Part shown: positions 1 through 6,076 of the stretch, piece after piece
How the letters are laid out: every line of letters starts with the position of its first letter
Numbering within the stretch: the stretch's first letter is position 1
Origin: an uncultured Campylobacter sp.
Lineage (GTDB): Bacteria; Campylobacterota; Campylobacteria; Campylobacterales; Campylobacteraceae
DNA length: 7,116 nucleotides
Assembly: GCF_937890585.1 (NCBI RefSeq)
Contig: NZ_CALACG010000268.1
Span: forward strand, 1 to 7,116
Direction: 5' to 3'
Translations under genes and position numbers: made by a program
Notes under the pieces: generated by a model
Databases searched by the model: none
Seen by the model: the letters and a program-made list of their open reading frames with translations, nothing else
What the model was told of the DNA's origin: nothing

Positions 1-3000
1 GAGGCAAAGTCATCAAGCGAGAAGTGTATGCCAAGCTCTTTATACTTTCTAACATAAATTTCTAAAACTTCTAAATTTGTAGCTGTTGCAGCGTCGATAA
101 CATCGATGATAAGCCCAGTTGGATCAAGGCTTTTATCCTCATCAAATATCGCTTTAAATTTATGCCAAAACTCCTCTGTAAAGAGCTTTTTAACGCTTAA
201 ATTTACGCGAACCTTTGCGCTTATGCCATTTTCTAGCCACATTTTTCTTGCTAAAAGCGCCTCTTTTATCGTAAATAAAGCGATATTGCTCGATGCGCTA
301 CTTGTCTTTATAAGTGGTAAAAAGTCGCTTGGATAGATGATCTCGCCATCTTTTCTCCATCTAATAAGCGCTTCAAAACTTAAAGTCTCGCCCGTGCTAA
401 AGCTGATCTCTGGTTGAAATTCTAAAAACATCTCGCCAGCGTCAAGCGCTTTTAAAATTTTTGAGCCATCTTCGTATTGGCTCTTAAAATAGACATCTTT
501 TTTCGCATCAAATGTATAGCTTCTGTTTTTGCCACTTATCTTGGCTTGATACATCGCCCAGTCGGCTCTTTGCAGCACGTCATCAGCTCCAAGCTCAGGC
601 TCAGCCAGCGCTATGCCGATGCTTGCACTAGTTTTTAGGCTGATCTCATTTATAACGACAGCTTGCGATGATATCCTTAGTATATTTTCAACGATCTCAT
701 ATACCTCGCCTAAATTTTCATAGTTTATAACGCCTACAAACTCGTCTCCACCTATCCTTGCAAAGATATTTTTTGTTAAAAATAGAGCGCTTATCTTCTC
801 TGCGATAGTGATTAAAAATTTATCGCCGATCTGGTGACCAAAGTTGTCATTTATCCCCTTAAAATCGTCCATATCAAGGTAGATAACGGCTATTTTTTGA
901 TCATTTTTTTGTATTAGCGAATTTAGCTTGTTGTAGAGTAAAAATCTATTTGGTAGCTTGGTGAGCGGGTCGTGATATGCGATATATTCGAGGTATTTTT
1001 CGTTTTGCTGCTCGTTGTTTGAAGGCATCGAGAGCATGAGATAGCCGTTTTTGCTCTCATCGGCATTTATGAGCGGTAAAATTTCTATCATCTCAAGCTT
1101 GCTTTTGCCCTTGGCGTCCTCGCTCCAGACCTTGCCTTTCCACGAGCCTTCGCGGTTTATGACCTCGATGATCTGATATTTTATATCGCTTAAGCCTTGT
1201 TTTATAAGGGTGATATCTTTTAGATAAATTTCATCTTTTTTGCTTTGAGTGCTAAAAAATGCGTCGTTTGCGTCGATCACTCTTAGCTCCTCGTCAAGCA
1301 AGATGATCTCCTCTTTGCTAAATGAGAAAATTTTAGCCAGCAAGTCTTGATAGATAAAGAAATTTTCCTCTAAGCTTTGATCTTTTAAGACGCCTTTTAT
1401 CAGGCTTACCTCGCCAAATTCGTCGCTTTCAAGGGCTTTTGCTCGCAGTCTGAAGAGTGCTACCTCTTTATCTGCACTATAAAATTTAACATCGCCAACA
1501 TAGCTGTTGCCATCTCTTAAGCTCTCAAAAAAGTTGTAAAAACTATCAAATTCATCGACCAAGATAGATCTGGTTTGCTCGAAATTTAGCGTGCTTTGCG
1601 TACCTAAAAATTTAGCCAGCTCGTCTGAAATGCTAAGCAGATCATTTCTCTTATCCCACGAGAAGATATTTGCCTCGCCTGCCCAAAGCAGTGCTTTGTT
1701 CTCTTTTGCCTGCCTGTCAAAATTCTCCTGAAGCTTTAGCATGTCGCTAAGGTCGGTAAATGAGTATATGATCTTTTGCTCGTCCCCATCGACAAATTTA
1801 GCTATTACTTTAAATGGTATTTTCTTGCCGTAGGCGTTTAGCATATTGACGATGATATTTAGCCCGTCGTTTTTGAAATTTGTTTGTATAAAGGCCTTTT
1901 TGGCTGCTTGCATGGCCGCTTTAAAGCTCTCTATGTCCTCACTCGCGATGATATGCTCTAAATTTATGAGGCTCTCATTTTGGATGTTAAAAACTCTCTC
2001 TATATTATTTGTGCTTTGAGTTATCAAGAGTGGCTCATCAAGGGTGGCCACTGCGATGACGTTTGGAGAAAATAGTACGTAGCTTTTGACGATCTCGTCA
2101 TTTCTTTGCGTGATCTTTTCTTGAGTGATATCTTTTACAACGATAAAATTTACTCTTGTGTTTTCTAGCTCAAAGCTACTCTCAATCACTGAAACATCGA
2201 CTATATCGCCATTTTTGCGTTTTAGCTTTGCTTCATAGGCTAGGCCGTTTTTTATCGCATTTTGCCTATCTCTAACAAGGCTCTTAAACTCGCCATAAAG
2301 CAGCTCTTTGACGTTTAAATTTAATACTTCGTCTCTTTTGTAGCCAAGAGTTTCTAAAAGAGCGTTGCTAATGTCTGTTATAACGCCAGTATATGCGTCA
2401 AACACGACGATCTTTAAAAAGCTCTTTTCAAAGACGTAGCCAAATCTATGCTCGTAGCTTTGCGCCACTTCGTAGGCCTTGTCGGTTTTGTCGTAGAGTG
2501 CTTTTATGCTGTTGTTTAGCGATATAAACTCACTTATCTCAAAGTCATCTCCAGCCTCTTTGCTCTTGTCTGTGGCAAAAAGGGTGATCTTTTTAAACGG
2601 AGATAAAAATTTATCTTTGACGTATCTGTTATCAAGCATCCAAAATATACTAAATGCAACAAAACATATAAACGAAAGCGCTATAAAAAGAAGCTGCAGG
2701 AATATCTCAAGCTGCTTGTTAGAGCCAGTGATGATAAATAATTTTTGCTCTTCTAGGTAGCTGATCTTGTAAAAATTCATATCCTTTAGTATAAAAATGA
2801 TCTTGTCTTCTTTAAACTCGCCACCTTGCGAGATATACTTATCAAAGTCCTCTTTTACAAATTTTTTATAAAACTCATCTCTTGAGAGGTTGCCGTCTTT
2901 GTCAACCAAAAAGACATATGCGCCAAGCTTTTTATTGTAGCCTGTATCGACTCTGTTTTTTAAAAGATTTTGACTTAGTTGAGCGAGAATTTTATTGCCA

Positions 3001-3497
3001 TTTTTTAGGCCATAAGCTATGTAGATATCTTTAAATCGCTTATTTTTGTAAAATCTATCAGAGAGCCTAAACTCGCCCGCTTTAATATCTGAAAACCATG
3101 CGATATCGTAGTCGTGTAGCTCTAAAGCACTGTCAAATTTACGCTCGTAAAGCAAAGAGTTATCTTTTGATATCACGTAAAAAGCGGCGTAGAATTTACT
3201 TATAATAGTATTTTCATAAAACGGCTCTATGCCGTTTGCAATGAGTCTTGCCTTTGTAGATATGTTATCTTTTACATCTGAAAATGCGTTGATGATATTG
3301 TTTCTAGTGATTAAATTTAGAGTGGAAATTTCATACTTAATGTTGTTTATGCCAGCAAATATGACAAAGAGTGCAAGAAAGATGAAGGCAAAAAGAAGTA
3401 GTGCTATCTTTACATAGAACCTCTTAAAAATCTGCAAAACTGGTTTAGCGCTATTTTTTTGCATTAAATTTAAGCCTCGCTTTTTAAAACTAGCCAT
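1..3497 (-). CDS. Membrane-bound PAS-GGDEF-EAL cyclic-di-GMP signalling protein, 3' end outside window
   Basis: Translating the minus strand from ATG at 3497 gives one uninterrupted frame of 1165 codons that leaves the window at base 1, inside the EAL domain. Visible order: short cytoplasmic N-terminus, membrane segment (about 31-50), periplasmic sensor region (about 51-260, possibly Cache-like), second membrane segment (267-288), then four PAS-like regions (about 350-460, 470-585, 600-715, 720-828), GGDEF (about 835-1000) and EAL (from about 1015). The GGDEF domain has HDPLTKLPNR near 842, LDMDDF, IND, GHQIGD and an intact RIGGDEF (GGDEF at 916-920), so diguanylate cyclase activity is likely. 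No RxxD inhibitory site precedes it. The EAL domain keeps EALIRW (EAL 1042-1044), N1099 and DDF, but LEITE reads IDVID (1131-1135), so phosphodiesterase activity is uncertain. The ligand is unknown. M12 (ATG at 3464), preceded by GAGG, is an alternative start. Confidence 0.93.
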   Translation of the reverse strand, partial: MASFKKRGLNLMQKNSAKPVLQIFKRFYVKIALLLFAFIFLALFVIFAGINNIKYEISTLNLITRNNIINAFSDVKDNISTKARLIANGIEPFYENTIISKFYAAFYVISKDNSLLYERKFDSALELHDYDIAWFSDIKAGEFRLSDRFYKNKRFKDIYIAYGLKNGNKILAQLSQNLLKNRVDTGYNKKLGAYVFLVDKDGNLSRDEFYKKFVKEDFDKYISQGGEFKEDKIIFILKDMNFYKISYLEEQKLFIITGSNKQLEIFLQLLFIALSFICFVAFSIFWMLDNRYVKDKFLSPFKKITLFATDKSKEAGDDFEISEFISLNNSIKALYDKTDKAYEVAQSYEHRFGYVFEKSFLKIVVFDAYTGVITDISNALLETLGYKRDEVLNLNVKELLYGEFKSLVRDRQNAIKNGLAYEAKLKRKNGDIVDVSVIESSFELENTRVNFIVVKDITQEKITQRNDEIVKSYVLFSPNVIAVATLDEPLLITQSTNNIERVFNIQNESLINLEHIIASEDIESFKAAMQAAKKAFIQTNFKNDGLNIIVNMLNAYGKKIPFKVIAKFVDGDEQKIIYSFTDLSDMLKLQENFDRQAKENKALLWAGEANIFSWDKRNDLLSISDELAKFLGTQSTLNFEQTRSILVDEFDSFYNFFESLRDGNSYVGDVKFYSADKEVALFRLRAKALESDEFGEVSLIKGVLKDQSLEENFFIYQDLLAKIFSFSKEEIILLDEELRVIDANDAFFSTQSKKDEIYLKDITLIKQGLSDIKYQIIEVINREGSWKGKVWSEDAKGKSKLEMIEILPLINADESKNGYLMLSMPSNNEQQNEKYLEYIAYHDPLTKLPNRFLLYNKLNSLIQKNDQKIAVIYLDMDDFKGINDNFGHQIGDKFLITIAEKISALFLTKNIFARIGGDEFVGVINYENLGEVYEIVENILRISSQAVVINEISLKTSASIGIALAEPELGADDVLQRADWAMYQAKISGKNRSYTFDAKKDVYFKSQYEDGSKILKALDAGEMFLEFQPEISFSTGETLSFEALIRWRKDGEIIYPSDFLPLIKTSSASSNIALFTIKEALLARKMWLENGISAKVRVNLSVKKLFTEEFWHKFKAIFDEDKSLDPTGLIIDVIDAATATNLEVLEIYVRKYKELGIHFSLDDFA

Positions 3498-3525
3498 GAT
3501 TTTAACGCAAATTTACTTTTTTTAG

Positions 3526-3531
3526 CTTATA
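3526..3531 (-). promoter_or_regulatory. Candidate -10 element for the GGDEF/EAL gene
   Basis: The minus strand reads TATAAG within TTTTATAAGC, about 29 bases before the ATG at 3497 and just after the nitroreductase terminator. A second candidate, TAAAAT at 3499-3504, would place the transcript start inside the first codons and favour the downstream Met at 3464. Neither has a convincing -35 element, which is usual for Campylobacter vegetative promoters. Confidence 0.35.
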
Positions 3532-3545
3532 AAATCTCTTTTTGT

Positions 3546-3581
3546 TTAAATTTAAATAGACACAGGGCGTTTTGCCCCGTG
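3546..3581 (-). terminator. Rho-independent terminator after the nitroreductase gene
   Basis: Starting three bases past the TAA stop, the minus strand forms an 8-bp stem, CACGGGGC with GCCCTGTG, around an AAAAC loop (3561-3581). One pair is a G-U wobble. On the opposite strand that pair would be an A-C mismatch, so the hairpin is better formed by the minus-strand transcript. The tail TCTATTTAAATTT is only moderately U-rich, so termination may be partial. Confidence 0.65.
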
Positions 3582-3583
3582 AG

Positions 3584-4213
3584 TTAGTAGATCCAAGTAA
3601 CTACTTCAGATCTTTGTCTGCGGTATTTTTCAGGCTGTGGGTTTAGGCGGTAGCCAAATGGCACTACGATAGCCACTCTTTGCTCGCTCTCATCAAGCCC
3701 TAAAATTTCATTTAAAGCGTGCCTATCAAAGCCTTCGATCGGGCAGCTGTCGATCCCAAGGCTCGCGGCTGCGTTCATCATATTTGTCGCAGCTATCATG
3801 CACTGCTCGTGTGACCACTGAAATGTTAGCTCATCGTCGTTTTTGAAATTTGATAGCAAAAAGTCGTTGTAAAATTTCTGTCTCGCAGCGATCATCTCAG
3901 GCTCTTTATCTGCGCGTCTAGCGATCATTTTATCGATATAGCTACTGCCAACCTTTATCTCTTTGATCTTTGCCAAGACGACCACCAAATGCGAGCAAGA
4001 GGTGATCTGCACTTGGTTCCACGAAACGGCTTTTATCTTTTCTCTAAGCTCCTTGTTTTGTACGACTAAAAAGTCCCACTGCTCAAGGCCAGTCGAGCTT
4101 GGGCTTAGTCTGCCAGCCTCTAGGATAAAGTCAAATTCGCCAGCACTTATCTTTTTGCTCTCATCAAAAATTTTGCAAGCGTGACGAAATTTTAAAATTT
4201 CAAGATAGTTCAT
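3584..4213 (-). CDS. RdxA/NfsB-type FMN-dependent NAD(P)H nitroreductase
   Basis: This is a cytoplasmic flavoprotein of the oxygen-insensitive nitroreductase family, which uses FMN and NAD(P)H to reduce nitro compounds or quinones. From the start chosen here it has 209 residues, normal for the family. The N-terminal RHACKIFD (10-17) and SPSS (37-40) match the FMN phosphate-binding segments. EQCMIA (136-141) and GIDSCPIEGFD (153-163) resemble H. pylori RdxA and E. coli NfsB, and the C-terminus ends in VVTWIY, much like the RdxA end. Cys13 lies where RdxA has its N-terminal Cys. Two adjacent ATG codons open the frame; the second (4213) lies five bases from AGGAG, the first (4216) only two, so the second is preferred. 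It has its own promoter and terminator, so it need not share the selenium genes' function. Assignment as RdxA rather than another family member is by motif recall only, so no symbol is given. Confidence 0.9.
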   Translation of the reverse strand: MNYLEILKFRHACKIFDESKKISAGEFDFILEAGRLSPSSTGLEQWDFLVVQNKELREKIKAVSWNQVQITSCSHLVVVLAKIKEIKVGSSYIDKMIARRADKEPEMIAARQKFYNDFLLSNFKNDDELTFQWSHEQCMIAATNMMNAAASLGIDSCPIEGFDRHALNEILGLDESEQRVAIVVPFGYRLNPQPEKYRRQRSEVVTWIY

Positions 4214-4217
4214 CATA

Positions 4218-4225
4218 TCTCCTTT
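4218..4225 (-). promoter_or_regulatory. Strong ribosome-binding site deciding the nitroreductase start
   Basis: The minus strand reads AAAGGAGA followed by T and ATGATG. The AGGAG core leaves two bases before the first ATG and five before the second, so the second ATG is the better-placed initiation codon. Confidence 0.7.
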
Positions 4226-4239
4226 GTTAAATTTTTGAA

Positions 4240-4245
4240 ATTATA
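4240..4245 (-). promoter_or_regulatory. -10 promoter element of the nitroreductase gene
   Basis: A perfect TATAAT on the minus strand lies in the gap after selD. The predicted transcript start, near 4233, gives a leader of about 20 bases containing the ribosome-binding site. No clear -35 is visible. Confidence 0.6.
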
Positions 4246-4308
4246 GAGCGGTTAGGTAAATTAAAGGGAATTTAGTAGCCGGCGCGAAAGCTGGCATGTA
4301 GTTTAAAT

Positions 4309-5331
4309 TTATCTAAGAGTTATTTCAAACTCATTTTTTCTTGTAGCCATGCCAACGATCGCTGAGTGCTCATATCCAGCCTCTTTTAGGCGAGCAAGAG
4401 CCAAATTTGCATCATTTTCGCCAACAGCTAGCAAAAGTCCGCCAGAAGTTTGCGCGTCAAAGAGCACGATATCAGCCTCTTTGCTCACAAAATGCTTTGC
4501 AAATTCGCGGTTTTTATAGCTTCCCTCTGGGATGATGCCCATGTCGGCAAACCCTTTTGCACTTGCGATGATAGGCACGTTTTGCTCGTAAATTTCAAAG
4601 CTAATCTCTTCGTTCAACATCTCGCTTAAATGCCCCAAAAAGCCAAATCCAGTCACATCGGTGGCTGCGTAGACTTTGATACCTTCAAGCGCTTTTACGG
4701 CGTAGGAATTTAGCTGAGCCATTATGGTTGCGACCTCGTTTATTTGGGCTATGCTTAGTAGATCGGCTTTGATCGCAGTGCTTAAGATGCCGCTACCAAG
4801 GGGCTTTGTGAGGATGAGGACATTGCCCGGCTTTGCGGTGTTGTTTGCCCAGAAATATTGCGGACTCACCTTGCCAGTGACGCTTAGTCCGTAGTACATC
4901 TGCTGCGTTTCTATCGTATGCCCGCCAACGATGATACCGCCGCACTCTTTTACTTTGCTAGCTCCGCCTTGCAAAATTTCGCCCAAAATTTCAGGTGCAA
5001 GGTTGCAGCTGTCAAAGCCCACGATATTTAGGGCGTTTATCACCTCGCCACCCATAGCAAAGACGTCGCTTAGGCTATTTGCCGCAGCGATCTGGCCGTA
5101 GATAAATGGGTCATTGACTACTGGCGTTATAAAGTCAAGCGTCTGAACGAGTGCGAGATCTTCTGAGAGCTTAAAAACGCTCGCGTCCTCGTTTGAACCG
5201 GTGCTTGAGAGCAGGTTTGGATGAGATAAATTTAAACTACTAATCGTTTTGTGTAGACCCGACGGGTCAAGCTTAGCAGCTCAGCCGGCGGCTTTAACGA
5301 ACTGCGTAAGCTTTTTGTCGTGGTAGATCAT
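4309..5331 (-). CDS. selD: Selenide, water dikinase (selenophosphate synthetase) containing selenocysteine
   Basis: SelD makes selenophosphate from selenide and ATP in the cytoplasm; this is the selenium donor for selenocysteyl-tRNA and selenouridine. The reading starts at ATG 5331, passes an in-frame TGA at codon 17 (5283-5281) and ends at TAA 4311-4309, giving 340 residues, close to the family's usual length. The N-terminus reads KAAGUAAKLDP, aligned by eye to GCGCK of E. coli SelD: Sec17 replaces Cys17 and Lys20 is kept. Further family signatures are QTLDFITPVVNDPF, the AAANSLSDVFAMGGEV segment (Met93 is the false downstream start), GGIIVGGHTIE, LILTKPLGSGIL and TDVTGFGFLGHL. The start overlaps the yedF stop as ATGA with no good ribosome-binding site, so translational coupling is likely. 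A SECIS-like hairpin follows the TGA. Unlike E. coli, the position two after the catalytic residue is Ala19, not Cys. Sequence on both sides of the TGA is clearly SelD, so it is not a pseudogene. Confidence 0.95.
5236..5283 (-). promoter_or_regulatory. Bacterial SECIS element in selD
   Basis: Immediately after the TGA, GCTGCTAA (5280-5273) can pair with TTAGTAGT (5243-5236) over eight pairs, two of them G-U. Inside is a perfect 5-bp stem, GACCC (5268-5264) with GGGTC (5260-5256), capped by a GTC loop. The upper stem begins 12 bases after the UGA and the loop G is the 18th base after it, within the spacing known for bacterial SECIS elements, where SelB binds the apical stem-loop. Pairing was done by eye, without a folding program. 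Confidence 0.8.
5281..5283 (-). other. In-frame UGA selenocysteine codon (Sec17 of SelD)
   Basis: The plus strand reads TCA, so the minus strand reads TGA in the SelD frame, 16 codons after the ATG. SelD-like sequence continues in the same frame on both sides, and the residue matches the catalytic Cys17 of E. coli SelD. Recoding as selenocysteine is the simplest reading. Confidence 0.93.
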
Positions 5332-5930
5332 AGTTTGATCTGCTCGTGAGTTGAGAGTATATCGATAATCTCATAAGCGTTTGAAATTTCGCCGATAGCA
5401 AGGTCGCTTACTAGTTTATAAGCCTCCAAGCAGCTTCCGCAGCTCAAAATTTGCACGCCAGCGGCCTCTAGGTCTTTGAGTGGCTTAAAGCTTGGGTGTG
5501 AACGATCTGTTGTCATTTTAACGGCGTTGTTTACGCAGATGATGAACTTTGGTTTTTTCTCTACTTGTAAAAAAGCGCCAAGGAATTTAGAGAGCAAATT
5601 CACGCCTACATCGCCGCTTCCTGCGCGTTCGTCGTTTAGATAGAGCACTTTTTCGCTTTTTGGCGTGATATCGCAGACAAATTCGTCAAAATTTGTAAGC
5701 TCAAGTGCACTTTTGCCTTTTATTGCCAAAATTCTAGTCTCTTTTTCACCACTTTCTAGGCTAAATTCTATATTTTGATTTTTCAAAAATCTCGAGATAT
5801 TTTCTTTTGGCGCCAAAGCATTTACGATGATCTCTAAGCTTTCGCCCTCGTTTAAGCCCTCAAGCGCATTTTTAGTCATGATGACTGGTTTTGGGCACTC
5901 TAAATTTCTGCAATCAATTGTTCTTGTCAT
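5328..5930 (-). CDS. yedF: Selenium metabolism protein YedF (TusA-like plus DsrE-like domains)
   Basis: This 200-residue cytoplasmic protein belongs to the YedF family, which is found largely in organisms that use selenium and often next to selD. Its exact reaction is not established; a role in selenium or sulfur transfer is inferred. Residues 1-75 form a TusA/SirA-like domain with the CPxP motif at 12-15 (Cys12 the likely carrier) and an extra Cys7. Residues about 94-190 form a DsrE-like domain with LNDERAGSGDVG, a TTDRSHPSF loop, CGSC (164-167) and a VSDLAIGEISNAYEI end typical of YedF. The start is well placed: AAAGGA lies six bases upstream. It is the first gene of a two-gene unit with selD, overlapping it by four bases, and has its own promoter. 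It ends in UGA; no SECIS is expected there, and the frame of selD takes over. Confidence 0.92.
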   Translation of the reverse strand: MTRTIDCRNLECPKPVIMTKNALEGLNEGESLEIIVNALAPKENISRFLKNQNIEFSLESGEKETRILAIKGKSALELTNFDEFVCDITPKSEKVLYLNDERAGSGDVGVNLLSKFLGAFLQVEKKPKFIICVNNAVKMTTDRSHPSFKPLKDLEAAGVQILSCGSCLEAYKLVSDLAIGEISNAYEIIDILSTHEQIKL

Positions 5931-5952
5931 TGTTTTTCCTTTGTGATTAGTA

Positions 5953-5967
5953 TTTCAAACCTTGAAA
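5953..5967 (-). repeat. Inverted repeat in the yedF leader
   Basis: A perfect dyad, TTTCAA and TTGAAA separated by three bases, lies between the predicted transcript start near 5971 and the yedF ribosome-binding site. It could be a small hairpin in the leader mRNA or an operator for a repressor of the selenium genes. The arms are short and AT-rich, so chance is not excluded. Confidence 0.45.
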
Positions 5968-5977
5968 CTGATTTTGG

Positions 5978-5996
5978 ATTATAGCTAAAAAATATT
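5978..5996 (-). promoter_or_regulatory. Vegetative promoter of the yedF-selD unit
   Basis: The minus strand reads AATATTTTTTAGCTATAATCC. The -10 is a perfect TATAAT (5983-5978), preceded by a T tract and AG, the pattern typical of Campylobacter sigma-70 promoters that lack a -35 box. The predicted start near 5971 gives a leader of about 40 bases with AAAGGA at 5942-5937. It lies downstream of the fdhC terminator, so yedF-selD can be transcribed independently of the formate dehydrogenase genes. Confidence 0.75.
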
Positions 5997-6030
5997 AATT
6001 TTTTAAAAGGATTTGTGCTGTGAAATTTGT

Positions 6031-6070
6031 TATAAAAGAGAGTTTGACCCTGCGTAAGTCGCAAGGTCAA
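6031..6070 (-). terminator. Rho-independent terminator after fdhC
   Basis: Six bases after the fdhC stop, the minus strand reads TTGACCTTGCG, ACTTA, CGCAGGGTCAA. This is an 11-bp stem with one G-U pair and a five-base loop (6070-6044), followed by ACTCTCTTTTATA. The stem is strong and the tail moderately U-rich. On the plus strand the wobble would become an A-C mismatch, which supports the minus-strand direction. Confidence 0.8.
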
Positions 6071-6076
6071 GATTGA

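Noticed and set aside
106..3417. Short plus-strand open frames at 106-336, 2506-2760 and 3229-3417
   Set aside because: They lie antisense within the continuous GGDEF/EAL coding frame, have no recognisable domains and no good ribosome-binding sites.
3454..3523. Homopolymer tracts as phase-variation switches
   Set aside because: The two T7 runs (3454-3460 and 3517-3523) are ordinary for this AT-rich DNA; there is no long G or C tract of the kind that varies in Campylobacter.
3963..4184. Plus-strand open frame of 73 codons
   Set aside because: It is antisense to the well-supported nitroreductase gene and has no recognisable family features.
4278..4295. GC-rich hairpin after selD as a terminator
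   Set aside because: GCCGGC and GCTGGC pair fully (with one G-U) only in a plus-strand transcript; in the minus-strand transcript there is an A-C mismatch, and no T tract follows on either strand. Termination after selD stays unresolved.
4309..5055. A shorter SelD starting at the internal ATG at 5055
   Set aside because: It would lack the N-terminal segment with the catalytic residue and Lys20, has no ribosome-binding site, and starts inside the conserved SDVFAMGGEV segment. The true frame continues upstream through a Sec TGA to 5331.
5281..5331. selD as a pseudogene broken by a nonsense mutation
   Set aside because: The TGA is exactly at the catalytic position, is followed by a SECIS-like hairpin, and the frame is intact and SelD-like on both sides.
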